NCBI GenBank assembly: GCA_903913865.1
Contig: CAIWMU010000153.1
Location: 1-55,767, forward strand
Direction of reading: 5' to 3'
DNA from: an uncultured Verrucomicrobia subdivision 3 bacterium
GTDB lineage: Bacteria > Verrucomicrobiota > Verrucomicrobiia > Limisphaerales > UBA8199
DNA: 55,767 nt
Below the pieces are notes generated by a model that was given only the letters and a program-made list of their open reading frames with translations, did not search any database and was not told where the DNA came from. Below, one piece after another: positions 18,118 to 26,842 of the stretch; positions within the stretch are counted from its first letter, which is position 1; the number at the start of each line of letters is the position of its first letter. A program made the position numbers and the translations under genes.

Positions 18118-19479
18118 ATGAATCTCCCTGACTACTTTATTGCCGACCTGCCCGCCGAGGCGGTGATCACCCCCCGGATGATTGCCGAGTCCTGTGACTC
18201 GCTTAGGCGCAACCGGGAGCAGTTCCTCACGCACCGCTCCACGGATTGGATGATCGGCGTCCTCTGCCACGCTGCCGAACAATGGCTGGAGCCGGGATTT
18301 CCCCTGCGCAAGCTGGCCCTGAATCATGGCCCGGCCGCCACCGGCTTCAGTTCCGAGACTCTGGCGCGTGGACTCGACACGTTTTTCCGCCAGTTCACAC
18401 AGGAGAATTTCGAGGCTCTCCTGCGCCAGGATCTGGGCCATCTGCGCTGCCTCGACAAGCCATCAGCCCCGAATCGCGATGAGCAGCATGCCCGACTCTC
18501 CCTGGCCCGGGGTCCGGAACTCATCCTCCATTTCACTGCGGGAAACCTTCCAATCCCCGCGTTGATGAGCATGACCCTGGGGCTCCTCACCCGCTCGTCG
18601 CAATGGGTCAAGTGCGCATCCGGCGGCGCGTTCATCCCCCGGATCTATGCCCACCTGATCTACCATGTGGAGCCCAAGCTCGGAGCATGCCTTGAACTGG
18701 GAACCTGGCCCCATGAAAGGCAGGATCTCAATGAGCCCCTTCTCACCACTGCCGACTTTATCACCGCCACCGGGTCCGACGAGGCCATCGCCGACATCCG
18801 CGCCCGGGTGTCCCCCAAAGCCCGGTTCCTCGGCTACGGCCACCGGGTGAGCTTCGGATTTGTCTCTGCCGCCGTGCTGGCTCATGGACACGCCCGCAGG
18901 GTCGCCACCCGCGTCGCGGCCGATGTGTCGGCATGGGACCAGTTGGGCTGCCTCTCCCCCCATGCGGTTTATGTTGAGGAGGGGGGTGCCGCCTCCCCTG
19001 AGCAATTCGCTGAGCTGGTGGCGGAGGAGCTGGCAGCCCGGGAGCAGATTCAACCGAGGGGCACCCTGCCACTGCCGGAGTCGGCAGCGATTGCCTCCCG
19101 ACGTTCCTTCTACGAGATCCGCTCAGCGCACACACCCGGCACGCGCCTCTGGTGCAGCCCCGGCTCAACGGCCTGGACGGTGGTTTATGAGAGCAACCCG
19201 CACTTTCAACACTCCTGCCTGAACCGGTTTCTCTACATCAAAAGCGCCAGGAACCTGGAGGAGGTGCTTCAAGGCGCCGACGACATCCGCCGGTCCGTTT
19301 CCACCGTGGGCCTCGCAGCCCCGGAAGAACAGGCCGAGCGGCTTGCCACCGAACTGGCCCGCTGGGGGGCCGCCCGCGTTTGCCCGATCGGCAAAATGCA
19401 GGAACCTCCCCTGCACTGGCGCCACGATGGCCGCCCCGCCCTCGCCGACCTCATCACCTGGACCGATTGGGAATTTTGA
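18118..19479 (+). CDS. LuxC-like acyl-CoA/acyl-protein reductase
   Basis: A 453-residue LuxC-family reductase, which converts an activated fatty acyl group to an aldehyde with NADPH. It has HFTAGNLPIPALMSMTLGLL and SSQWVKCASGGAF (cofactor region), TGSDEAIADIRARVSPKARF, GYGHRVSFGFVSA and DVSAWDQLGCLSPHAVYVEE, the last of which is typical of the aldehyde-dehydrogenase-like catalytic core. I start it at ATG 18118 (MNLPDYFIADLPAEAV), downstream of the LuxE stop; the longer frame overlaps luxE and lacks support. Pairing with LuxE suggests a two-enzyme fatty-acid reductase. The product's fate is not shown by the sequence. Confidence 0.86.
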   Translation: MNLPDYFIADLPAEAVITPRMIAESCDSLRRNREQFLTHRSTDWMIGVLCHAAEQWLEPGFPLRKLALNHGPAATGFSSETLARGLDTFFRQFTQENFEALLRQDLGHLRCLDKPSAPNRDEQHARLSLARGPELILHFTAGNLPIPALMSMTLGLLTRSSQWVKCASGGAFIPRIYAHLIYHVEPKLGACLELGTWPHERQDLNEPLLTTADFITATGSDEAIADIRARVSPKARFLGYGHRVSFGFVSAAVLAHGHARRVATRVAADVSAWDQLGCLSPHAVYVEEGGAASPEQFAELVAEELAAREQIQPRGTLPLPESAAIASRRSFYEIRSAHTPGTRLWCSPGSTAWTVVYESNPHFQHSCLNRFLYIKSARNLEEVLQGADDIRRSVSTVGLAAPEEQAERLATELARWGAARVCPIGKMQEPPLHWRHDGRPALADLITWTDWEF

Positions 19480-19506
19480 TCCCACTCCACAACCACTCAA
19501 GATTTC

Positions 19507-19869
19507 ATGCAATTAAGAAAAACGTTCCAATTTGAGGCAGCCCATCTGCTGCCGCTCCTGCCCGAAGCGCACAAATGCCGGCGGCTCCACGGACACAGCT
19601 TCAAGGTCGAAGTAGTTGTGGAGGGTCCATGCGATCCGCAGCTTGGATGGGTCATGGATTACGCGGACATCACGAAGGCATTCCGGCCGCTGTGGGAAAA
19701 ACTGGATCACTACCACCTGAACGATGTCCCGGGCCTGGAGAACCCCACCAGCGAAAACATCGCCATCTGGATCTGGAACCGGCTCCAGCCACAGCTCCCG
19801 CTCCTCACCGAGATTGTGGTTGCGGAAACCTGCACTGCCCAATGCATCTACCGGGGGCCTAACCGGTAA
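19507..19869 (+). CDS. queD: 6-carboxytetrahydropterin synthase (QueD/PTPS family)
   Basis: A 120-residue enzyme of the 6-pyruvoyl-tetrahydropterin synthase fold. In bacteria it makes 6-carboxytetrahydropterin from dihydroneopterin triphosphate, the second step to queuosine. The zinc ligands are visible in FEAAHLLP and CRRLHGHSFKVEV (His and H-x-H); the catalytic region is VMDYADITKAFRPLWEKLDH then HLNDVP, followed by NPTSENIAIWIW and VVAETCTAQCIY. It lies 27 bp after the LuxC-like gene on the same strand and may share its transcript, although no metabolic link is obvious. The length is normal for the family. Confidence 0.92.
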   Translation: MQLRKTFQFEAAHLLPLLPEAHKCRRLHGHSFKVEVVVEGPCDPQLGWVMDYADITKAFRPLWEKLDHYHLNDVPGLENPTSENIAIWIWNRLQPQLPLLTEIVVAETCTAQCIYRGPNR

Positions 19870-19900
19870 ACAATTCGCCCCGGACCCCGCTGGGAGAAAC

Positions 19901-21436
19901 TCAGCGGGCGCCTGATCCCTTGACCTGCCCGGAGAGTTCCCGCAACGCCTCATGGAGGGTCATCGCAGTATTCGGCCCCATGGAATTCACCTCTCCATAG
20001 ACACCGTGGTCGGATCCGTAAATGTAGGGTGGTTTGCGGTCCCATTCCGATTTGGGAATGATGTAACCGATCTCGTCGTTCGCCAGGCCGAACAGGAATT
20101 TAACTTTGCCCGGCACCAACTCCCGCAGCGGGGGAACCTCCAGCGGCTCAATCCCGAAATCCCCGCCGGGGGCCTTTTCGATCCCGCCATTGGCCAGTTC
20201 CGGATATAGTTCACCCGGCACACAGATCACGCTCGCATCCCCGAGTGTCAGCACCGCCACCTCCGTCCGCATCGTCATCCAGCCAACCTGGCCGCGATCG
20301 AGCAACCCAAGCACAGGTGCCAGCAGAAAGCCGGGGTTGTCCGATTTCACAATCAGAGTCCTGGCTCGCACCGTGATGGGGAGTTGGTTTGTGCGGAGGG
20401 CGGTCGCATCCTGCATCACCGGGAGAATGCGGGAGACCAGCTGCCGGCCGAGTGCCCGGGCCTTGTCGTGTGTGGGTTCCTTGAATTCCCCGCCCAGATA
20501 CGGGTCCCGCACCGTGACATTCGGCGTGGTGCTCATCAACCCGCCCACGGCTCCGTTGACGAACATGTGGATGCCACCAACCCCGGCCGCCATGAGGCGT
20601 CCATCCTCGGTAATCCCCTTCTCCAGACCATCACGCAGATAGCCGCAATAGTCGGATGTGATTTCCGTGTTCCGCCCCCAGACCGTCTCCGGATGGTTTC
20701 CCCAGCCCACAATGGAGCCGATGGTGGAGCCATTTGTGGGATTCGTGAAATGCATGAACCGGAGGTCCGCGTCATAGACCTCCGGCTTCCGGGTGTCCGT
20801 GACCAGCCCCGCGGGCGGCGTCTTCAGCTCATGGATGGACACCAACGCCGGTTGCAATCCTCCCGCAGCCTCGCCGAGAACTTTCGCAACGGTCGCAATC
20901 ACATGCTCCCGGTAGGAGCTGTTCACACCCGTGTGGAAAATATCCGGTCCCCAGAGTCCCATGAGATCCGGAGTGGAGTGGTTGTGGGTGGAGCAGACAA
21001 CCGTATAGTCCAGCTTCCATTCCGCCTTCAACCTCCGCCGCACCTCGACCACATCATCATGAAAAAAGCCAATGGCATCCAGCGCCACAATGCCGATCCG
21101 GGTATGGCCGTCATCCAGCACACTCGCCACCGCCCAAAGATCGTCATGCTGCTTCGTTGCAGCCCGGTGCTGGCTGAAGCCCGCCAGCCAGACCGGGTGC
21201 TTCGGATCGTTCATGTCCGGATTGATGGTCGCCCGGGCAAAACCGACCTTCAGCGGTTGCGGCTCGGCCAGCCATCGCTCCGCCGTCCGCTCCAGATTCA
21301 AGGCATAGCCCGGGTTCCGGTCCCTGTAGGTGTAGATGACCCGGGCGGCGAAAACCACCGCCAGAACCAGAAACAGCTTGATGCCCCCTCGCAACACCCG
21401 TCGCCACAGAGGAGCTTTTGGTAGGGTGTCGCTCAT
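19901..21436 (-). CDS. Neutral/alkaline ceramidase-like membrane-anchored protein
   Basis: A 511-residue protein from ATG 21436. One N-terminal membrane segment (IKLFLVLAVVFAARVIYTY) is followed by a periplasmic domain. The pattern KVGFARATINPDM...VWLAGFSQHRAA..DDLWAVASVL and VVCSTHNHSTPDLMG is typical of the neutral/alkaline non-lysosomal ceramidase-type metallohydrolase family, with the H-N-H-x-x-P zinc region. Later motifs are GWGNHPETVWG, NGAVGGLMS and the ICVPGELYPELA strand. Whether the substrate is ceramide is unproven; many bacterial members hydrolyse other amides. The Gfo/Idh/MocA gene ends 8 bp upstream, so the two are probably cotranscribed. Confidence 0.83.
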   Translation of the reverse strand: MSDTLPKAPLWRRVLRGGIKLFLVLAVVFAARVIYTYRDRNPGYALNLERTAERWLAEPQPLKVGFARATINPDMNDPKHPVWLAGFSQHRAATKQHDDLWAVASVLDDGHTRIGIVALDAIGFFHDDVVEVRRRLKAEWKLDYTVVCSTHNHSTPDLMGLWGPDIFHTGVNSSYREHVIATVAKVLGEAAGGLQPALVSIHELKTPPAGLVTDTRKPEVYDADLRFMHFTNPTNGSTIGSIVGWGNHPETVWGRNTEITSDYCGYLRDGLEKGITEDGRLMAAGVGGIHMFVNGAVGGLMSTTPNVTVRDPYLGGEFKEPTHDKARALGRQLVSRILPVMQDATALRTNQLPITVRARTLIVKSDNPGFLLAPVLGLLDRGQVGWMTMRTEVAVLTLGDASVICVPGELYPELANGGIEKAPGGDFGIEPLEVPPLRELVPGKVKFLFGLANDEIGYIIPKSEWDRKPPYIYGSDHGVYGEVNSMGPNTAMTLHEALRELSGQVKGSGAR

Positions 21437-21444
21437 GTGAAATC

Positions 21445-22773
21445 CTAGCCGTTCAGTGTCCAACCCTCGCGATACTTCCGCTTCACAAACTGCGCCGCCT
21501 CGGGGCAATCCGTCACTGTGCCAGTGGCGGGATCATACTTGATCTTCTTTCCGACCCGGTAGGACACCAACCCGAGCATCAGCATCTCGATCATCTTGCC
21601 ACCGTAATCAAAGTCGCAGGATGTTTTCAGGCTGCCTTTGCAGGCATTGATCCATTCCTGCTGGAAATCTCCAAGGGGCGGCAGCAGATCCTTCTTCTGG
21701 CGCGGCTTGTAGTAGGAAAGGTCGGCCTGATTCCCCTGGGGGTATAGGGCACGTGTGTTAAAATCGGCCACAAGGATACCCTTGCTCCCCTCAAAGATGG
21801 CACCGTGGTCGATCTTCTTCAGATCGATATATCGCGATGGACATTCCGGAAGAGCTCCTCCCTGAAACCAACCCACCCGGATGGCCTGACGCCAGTCGTT
21901 TGCAGGAATGTCCCAGTGCATCTCAAGCTTGACCGGGCTCACCTCAGGGTTGATCGGGTCCCCCTTGGCCTCCGCACTGGTCGGCAATTCAGCATCAAGC
22001 GCGTTCCAGGCCAGATCCATGGTATGGCTGCCCATATCCCCCACCTGCCCCGTTCCAAAATCCCAGAACATGTTCCAGGAAAGACAGTTCATGCCAGGCC
22101 CACCCTTGAAATATTCCGGGCTGTACGGATGATGCGGGGATGGCCCAAGCCACAAATCGTATTTGAGGTGGGAGGGTGGTTCCCCCTCACCAGCCGGATA
22201 TCCCGCTCTGGGCAGTTTGCGGTCACCCCAGGCATTCACCTCCTGCAGATCCCCAATCGCGCCGTCGCGGATCATTTCCCGCACACGATTGAAGTTCTCG
22301 TAGGCATGCCTCTGAGTGCCCACCTGCGTTGCAAGCTTCCCCTTGTTCTTGAGGTAGTTCGCCCGAACCACCCGGGTCTCCTCGACGCTGATTCCGAGGG
22401 GTTTCTCGCAATAAACATGCAGCCCGCGGTTCAGGGCCCAATTGCTGACGAATGCATGGGTGTGATCCAGCGAGCAGCAAACCACCGCCTGAATGTCCTT
22501 CTGCTCCAGGCACTTCCGCCAATCAGAATAATGCTTGGCTCCGGGGAAGCGCTTCGCACCAAACGCCAGGTGGTTCTCATCCACATCGCACAGGGCCACC
22601 ACGTTCTCCTTTGCCAGCCCGCCAAAGTGCGCCTCACCCCGCCCCCATGTCCCGATCAGGGCGATGTTCAGCTTGTTATTGGGTGCATCCGCCCCAAACA
22701 GTCTGGTCCGGGGCAGAATCATCCCTGCGGCTCCAGTATATGCCAGGGATTTGAGAAATTGTCGGCGCTTCAT
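21445..22773 (-). CDS. Tat-exported Gfo/Idh/MocA-family oxidoreductase
   Basis: A 442-residue NAD(P)-dependent sugar oxidoreductase-like protein. The ATG at 22773 gives MKRRQFLKSLAYTGAAGMIL, a Tat-type signal; the longer frame is rejected. The Rossmann fold follows (LNIALIGTWGRGEAHFGGLA, VALCDVDENHLAFG) and then the family hallmark VYCEKPLGISVEETR. GTQRHAYENFNRVREMI and the D-M-G-S-H-T-M-D segment match the C-terminal alpha/beta domain found in PVC-group exported members. Family enzymes oxidise or epimerise sugars and inositols; the substrate is unknown. It precedes the ceramidase-like gene by 8 bp. Confidence 0.9.
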   Translation of the reverse strand: MKRRQFLKSLAYTGAAGMILPRTRLFGADAPNNKLNIALIGTWGRGEAHFGGLAKENVVALCDVDENHLAFGAKRFPGAKHYSDWRKCLEQKDIQAVVCCSLDHTHAFVSNWALNRGLHVYCEKPLGISVEETRVVRANYLKNKGKLATQVGTQRHAYENFNRVREMIRDGAIGDLQEVNAWGDRKLPRAGYPAGEGEPPSHLKYDLWLGPSPHHPYSPEYFKGGPGMNCLSWNMFWDFGTGQVGDMGSHTMDLAWNALDAELPTSAEAKGDPINPEVSPVKLEMHWDIPANDWRQAIRVGWFQGGALPECPSRYIDLKKIDHGAIFEGSKGILVADFNTRALYPQGNQADLSYYKPRQKKDLLPPLGDFQQEWINACKGSLKTSCDFDYGGKMIEMLMLGLVSYRVGKKIKYDPATGTVTDCPEAAQFVKRKYREGWTLNG

Positions 22774-22988
22774 GGCCCCATTCTGGGCAGCAGAAAAAAT
22801 AAAGTCAACCGGGTGTTGTTCATCCAAAAAGCCCGCCATCCCCCCGCCGCATGGATCGACCCATCCATTTTTTAAACGGCACCCAATGAAGGAGTCGGCT
22901 TCCCTACGTCCCGGCGTCCCCTTGCGAGACATCCTCTGCCTGCCATTACCAACTGCGCCATCAACTGTCCAGCGCTGTACAAGGAAAA

Positions 22989-23019
22989 CGAGGCGCGAAG
23001 GAAAAACCCTCGCGCCTCG
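22989..23019 (-). terminator. Rho-independent terminator after rplW
   Basis: A 10-bp perfect stem CGAGGCGCGA/TCGCGCCTCG with a short loop lies about 20 bp past the rplW stop. On the minus strand it is followed by TTTTCC. It closes the ribosomal-protein operon. Confidence 0.85.
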
Positions 23020-23040
23020 TGCAAATGAGTCAGACTGGGC

Positions 23041-23322
23041 TCAGGTCAGGGAAATCTTGTCCCCGTCCTTGAGCGTGATGATGGCCTTCTTCCAGTTTGA
23101 GGAACGCCCGGCCTGGGCGGTGCGCTGGCGGCGAAGCTTGCCACGAACATTCAGGGTGTTCACCTTGGTGACTTTCACCTTGAACAACTCCTGCACGGCC
23201 TGCCGGATCTGCGTCTTGTTGGCACGCGGATCAGCGACCACCGTGTATTGGTTTAGGTCTTCGGCCTGTCGGGTGCCCTTTTCGGTAAGGCGCACGGTTT
23301 TGATGATCTGGAATGAATTCAT
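23041..23322 (-). CDS. rplW: Ribosomal protein uL23
   Basis: A 93-residue 50S subunit protein that binds 23S rRNA near the peptide exit and docks trigger factor and SRP. Typical features are the N-terminal IIKTVRLTEKGTRQAEDLNQ, the YTVVADPRANKTQIRQAVQE strand-helix and KVTKVNTLNVRGKLRRQRT, the rRNA-binding loop. It follows rplD by about 1 bp. It is the last gene before a terminator, whereas in most bacteria rplB, rpsS, rplV and others follow directly. Confidence 0.96.
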   Translation of the reverse strand: MNSFQIIKTVRLTEKGTRQAEDLNQYTVVADPRANKTQIRQAVQELFKVKVTKVNTLNVRGKLRRQRTAQAGRSSNWKKAIITLKDGDKISLT

Positions 23323-23323
23323 G

Positions 23324-23953
23324 TTATTCCTTGTTCAGGCGGGCCTGAACTTTTTCAAAGGCGCCGCGGGTAAAGATGAGCTTGTCGCTGCGGAGCAGTT
23401 CGTAGGTGTTGACGGTTTCGCTGGAGGAGACGAACACATTCGCAACGTTTCGCGCCGCGAGCATGACGTTCTTCTCGGCAGCATCCAGAACCAGCAGGGT
23501 GGTGCCACCATCCAGACCGAGCGTCGCCAGAACGGCGGTGAACTCCTTGGTCTTGGAGGATGTGAGCTTGATGTCATCCACAACAACCACATCACCGGCG
23601 CGGAGGCGCTCAGAGAGAGCCTTGCGCAGCGCGAGCTGGCGGGTGTTGCGGGAGACCTTCTTGGTGTAGTCCCGGGGCTTGGGCCCGAATACCACGCCAC
23701 CACCACGCCACAGGGGTGATGCGAAGGAACCAGCACGGGCACGGCCTGTGCCCTTCTGGCGCCAGGGCTTCTTCCCCGATCCGGCGACTTCGCCCATGGT
23801 TTTGGTGCAGGCTGTGCCCATGCGCTTGGCAGCCTGGTGGGCCACCACAACGTCATGCACCGCCTGTGTGCCCCGGGAGTCCTCAATGATGTCAAAATGC
23901 ACATCCAACTCGCCCTGGGCGTTTCCTTTGATGTCTTTAATTGTAAGCTTCAT
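23324..23953 (-). CDS. rplD: Ribosomal protein uL4
   Basis: A 209-residue 50S protein that lines the exit tunnel and, in enterobacteria, autoregulates the S10 operon. Motifs seen: VHDVVVAHQAAKRMGTACTK, KKPWRQKGTGRARAGSFASP (the rRNA-binding, tunnel-reaching loop), WRGGGVVFGPKPRDYTKKV, and a C-terminal KNVMLAARNVANVFVSSSET. It is sandwiched between rplC (9 bp upstream) and rplW. Confidence 0.97.
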   Translation of the reverse strand: MKLTIKDIKGNAQGELDVHFDIIEDSRGTQAVHDVVVAHQAAKRMGTACTKTMGEVAGSGKKPWRQKGTGRARAGSFASPLWRGGGVVFGPKPRDYTKKVSRNTRQLALRKALSERLRAGDVVVVDDIKLTSSKTKEFTAVLATLGLDGGTTLLVLDAAEKNVMLAARNVANVFVSSSETVNTYELLRSDKLIFTRGAFEKVQARLNKE

Positions 23954-23962
23954 GGCAGGTAA

Positions 23963-24652
23963 TTACTTTTTCTTGGTTTCTGCCTTCTTGTTTTCCGGAC
24001 GATCCGCATGCGGCTTCCAGCCCTTGGGGCGTTTCTTCGACTCGCGGATCACCACATAATCACCTTCGGATCCGGGGATCGCACCCCTGATGAGAATGAT
24101 GTTTTCCTCCTCGCGAACCTGAAGAACCTGCAGGTTCTGCGTCGTGCGGCGGACCTGCCCCAAATGGCCGGGCATCCGCATTCCGCGCATGACCGTTCCA
24201 GGGAACAGACGCTGACCGATTGCGCCGCCCCGGCGGTGCCACCCCTTCGCGCCGTGGGTCGAATCGCCGCCGCGGAAGCCGTGGCGAGCCACAACACCCT
24301 CGAAGCCGCGACCTTTCGTCACGCCGATTGCATCAATGTAGTCCCCGGGGGCAAACAGTCCCACCCCGACGACATCCCCCGGCTTCACATCCTTGGTGAA
24401 GTCGCGGAACTCCATGATCTTTTTGACAGCCACACCGTTCTGCTTCTTGATATGACCCAGCAGGGGCTTTGTCAGCCGCTGTTCCTTCTGGTCGTCAAAA
24501 CCAAGCTGCACGGCGTTGTAGCCGTCGGATTGCTGTGTCTTGCACTGCAGCACGCGGTTTGGTCCGGCGAGAACAATCGTCACCGAAGTCATGACACCTT
24601 TGGCGTCATAAATGCGCGTCTGGCCGAGCTTTTTTCCAATAAGGCCGAGCAT
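23963..24652 (-). CDS. rplC: Ribosomal protein uL3
   Basis: A 229-residue 50S assembly protein reaching toward the peptidyl transferase centre. It has MLGLIGKKLGQTRIYDAKGV at the start, the uL3 signature GFEGVVARHGFRGGDSTHGA with KGWHRRGGAIGQ, and MPGHLGQVRRTTQNLQVLQV. The C-terminus carries a lysine-rich tail of about 20 residues. It follows rpsJ by 5 bp. Confidence 0.97.
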   Translation of the reverse strand: MLGLIGKKLGQTRIYDAKGVMTSVTIVLAGPNRVLQCKTQQSDGYNAVQLGFDDQKEQRLTKPLLGHIKKQNGVAVKKIMEFRDFTKDVKPGDVVGVGLFAPGDYIDAIGVTKGRGFEGVVARHGFRGGDSTHGAKGWHRRGGAIGQRLFPGTVMRGMRMPGHLGQVRRTTQNLQVLQVREEENIILIRGAIPGSEGDYVVIRESKKRPKGWKPHADRPENKKAETKKK

Positions 24653-24657
24653 ATGTG

Positions 24658-24966
24658 TTAAATTTTAATGGTGATATCGACGCCCGCAGGCAGGTTCAGT
24701 TTCTTGAGTTCGTCCACCGTCTTCGCGGTTGGCTCAATGATGTCGATCAGGCGCTTGTGTGTGCGCTGCTCAAACGTTTCCTGGGATTTCTTATCCGAGT
24801 GGGGAGACCGTTGAACAGTGAAGCGCTCAACTCGTGTGGGAAGCGGTATCGGCCCGGCGACCCGGGCTCCCGTCCGCTTGACGGTGTCCGCTATGTCGCG
24901 GGCGGATTGGTCAATGACCCTGTGGTCATAGGCCTTCAGGCGAATGCGTATGCGTTGTCCAGCCAT
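24658..24966 (-). CDS. rpsJ: Ribosomal protein uS10
   Basis: A 102-residue 30S protein that also acts as NusE in antitermination. Features are [40 protein letters not shown] and [20 protein letters not shown], all family-typical. It is the first gene of this four-gene operon; tuf or fus genes often found just upstream are absent, and a promoter lies about 65 bp before the ATG. Confidence 0.97.
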   Translation of the reverse strand: MAGQRIRIRLKAYDHRVIDQSARDIADTVKRTGARVAGPIPLPTRVERFTVQRSPHSDKKSQETFEQRTHKRLIDIIEPTAKTVDELKKLNLPAGVDITIKI

Positions 24967-25032
24967 ACAAAGAACAATTGTCTGTTAATGGTTTTCTATT
25001 CCGAAACCCCTCACTGGGGAAACGGAGGGCGG

Positions 25033-25060
25033 AATATAGCAAATCCACCCCCGCACGCAA
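25033..25060 (-). promoter_or_regulatory. Promoter of the rpsJ operon
   Basis: On the minus strand TTGCGT and TATATT are spaced by 16 bp, about 65 bp before the rpsJ start. The gap leaves room for a short leader. No leader hairpin was recognised. Confidence 0.55.
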
Positions 25061-25162
25061 TAGTATTTTCCAAAAAAATCAAAACTCTGAACGATTTTCC
25101 CTGGAAGCGCTCGCTGCAATGCCCTGCCGTCCAAAGACTTTCATCCACAAACCACATCCATC

Positions 25163-26014
25163 CTACCTGATTCTGATTGTGATCAGGCCAAGATCCACGT
25201 CCCTGTCCTTCAAAACAAAAAGAATCTCCCCGGTGCCATCCGCCCCAACGCTCTGCCCCCCATACACCTGCCCGGCCCAGGGGCCCTTTGATATCGCACC
25301 CACCAGATCCGTTCCGATCACCGGACTCCCGATAGCCTTCGCAGCCTTCTGCACAGTCTTTTTTAACTCAAGGCCGTGGTCGGGCCATTGGGATTCCTTT
25401 GCCGCCCACCCGTATGGGATGAGAACGTAATCCGGGTTCAATTCACGCATCTGGCCGAGCAGGCTCGCCCGGAAGGAATCGGCACAGATCATCACACCGA
25501 TCCGGCCCAGCTTGGTGGCCACCGCAGACACCCCGCTGCCCGGCGTGTAGGGGGGAGTCATCAACTCAGCGAGCACGTTGTTCTTGCGATGCTTCAGAAG
25601 GATTTTTCCCTCGTCATCAATCAGAATTGCCGCCCCATACAGTTTGTCCCCCTCCTTTTCATCCAGTCCTATGTGAATAAATATTTTGTGCCGCTTCGCA
25701 AACCCGCATAGGATGTCTGAATCCTCCCCGGGGATGGGACAGGCCCGTTTGTGGGCATCCGGATTCACCCAACCAAAGAGGCAGGACTCCGGAAACGCAA
25801 CCAGATCCGCCCCCTCTGACTTCGCCCTGCTCACAGCATTTTCTATCCGCACCAGATTGCCGGATCTGTCGCCATCCAGACAAAAAATCTGGGCAGATGC
25901 AATTTTAACCACCCTTTCCTCTCCTGTTGCTGTGTTCATGACCAAAATTCCAAGGGCGAGAGCCGCCACCATTAGCGAAAGCCTTGCGCCCATTGCTCGT
26001 GGCTCGATCTTCAT
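25163..26014 (-). CDS. Exported nitrilase-superfamily (carbon-nitrogen) hydrolase
   Basis: A 283-residue protein with an N-terminal hydrophobic segment (LSLMVAALALGILVM), so probably periplasmic. The catalytic triad of the nitrilase superfamily is visible: Glu in GADLVAFPESCLFGW, Lys in GKILLKHRKNNVL and Cys in GRIGVMICADSFRA. The family hydrolyses C-N bonds of amides or nitriles; an exported form is less usual. Its ATG at 26014 overlaps the stop of the CFI-box gene by 4 bp, so the two are translationally coupled. The substrate is unknown. Confidence 0.88.
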   Translation of the reverse strand: MKIEPRAMGARLSLMVAALALGILVMNTATGEERVVKIASAQIFCLDGDRSGNLVRIENAVSRAKSEGADLVAFPESCLFGWVNPDAHKRACPIPGEDSDILCGFAKRHKIFIHIGLDEKEGDKLYGAAILIDDEGKILLKHRKNNVLAELMTPPYTPGSGVSAVATKLGRIGVMICADSFRASLLGQMRELNPDYVLIPYGWAAKESQWPDHGLELKKTVQKAAKAIGSPVIGTDLVGAISKGPWAGQVYGGQSVGADGTGEILFVLKDRDVDLGLITIRIR

Positions 26015-26526
26015 GCGTGTGGGTTGCGTCGGTGCGGGCTGGAGCGGCGCCCTTGTGGCTTTCTTTCTGAGCCCCGATGCATCATCCGCGCGACAACCAG
26101 TGCGGGTGCGACTATCAAGACCCTGGCGAGCGCCCTAAGGACCCTGCTTTTCGCCACCCATCCCGCAGGAGTGGGAGACCATCGGTAATACCGTTCCACG
26201 ACTGCCCGTCCTGCCATGGTGGTCATCAGGCGGTCATCCCGGAATTCCCGCAGTTCCAGCACGCAGGGATGGTCGTGGTCCCCGAGGCATGCCGTGGCGA
26301 TGAAGCATCCATTCTTGGTCACACTCATCGTGCCAATCCGTGCCCCCGTCTCCTCAACAATCCGTTTCGCTTCGGCCAACTCCAACCCGGGGCGCTGGGA
26401 ACGAAGTTCCTTGATGGCGGCAATCTTGTGACCGTCTCCTTTGCGAATCAGTTCCATCACGCTGGATGGCAGTTCAGGGTCCGGAGAACCCCCGGCAGGA
26501 TTCGATTGGTTTTCAGTCGGGCTCAT
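26011..26526 (-). CDS. CFI-box protein with ribosomal L7/L12-like N-terminus
   Basis: A 171-residue protein. Residues about 22-62 (VMELIRKGDGHKIAAIKELR, then GLELAEAKRIVEE) resemble the C-terminal fold of ribosomal protein L7/L12, which occurs detached in many small bacterial proteins. Next comes CFIATACLGDHDHPCVLELR, the conserved CFI-box, and a long helix ending in a hydrophobic stretch (LRALARVLIVAPALVVARMM) that may be a membrane segment. The tail is basic. It overlaps the nitrilase-family gene. Its role is not known; CFI-box proteins may be processed or cysteine-modified, but this is inference. Confidence 0.68.
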   Translation of the reverse strand: MSPTENQSNPAGGSPDPELPSSVMELIRKGDGHKIAAIKELRSQRPGLELAEAKRIVEETGARIGTMSVTKNGCFIATACLGDHDHPCVLELREFRDDRLMTTMAGRAVVERYYRWSPTPAGWVAKSRVLRALARVLIVAPALVVARMMHRGSERKPQGRRSSPHRRNPHA

Positions 26527-26842
26527 TGGCTCAGCACGCTACCATCCATGCCGGAATCCGTCAGCAAGATAGTTCCCGCCACCACGCCCGGTCGAAAAGG
26601 CCCCGGGCACCCTGCCGCCCCTGAGTAATCGTCCGGCGGGGTTCACGCCAACCATCGATCGCGGAGCTTTCGACACACATCTGTAACTTGACGATTCTGA
26701 CGGCTGGCATAAGCTTCCCCACGTTGCACCTGAGATAAAGTCTAATCAACAGCCATCCGGCCATTGTCCATGGTCGGCTAAACTGCTCTGGGGCGACCGA
26801 CCGATAACGTAAACACTGAAAGATCCGAAACAGCACTTCAAT
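26527..26842. other. Divergent intergenic region, nothing definite
   Basis: About 315 bp between the CFI-box gene (minus) and the triple-repeat gene (plus). It must contain both promoters, but I see no -35/-10 pair good enough to call and no RNA gene. Confidence 0.4.

Noticed and set aside
20384-21424. 346-codon plus-strand ORF opposite the ceramidase-like gene
   Set aside because: Shadow frame of a gene with strong family motifs.
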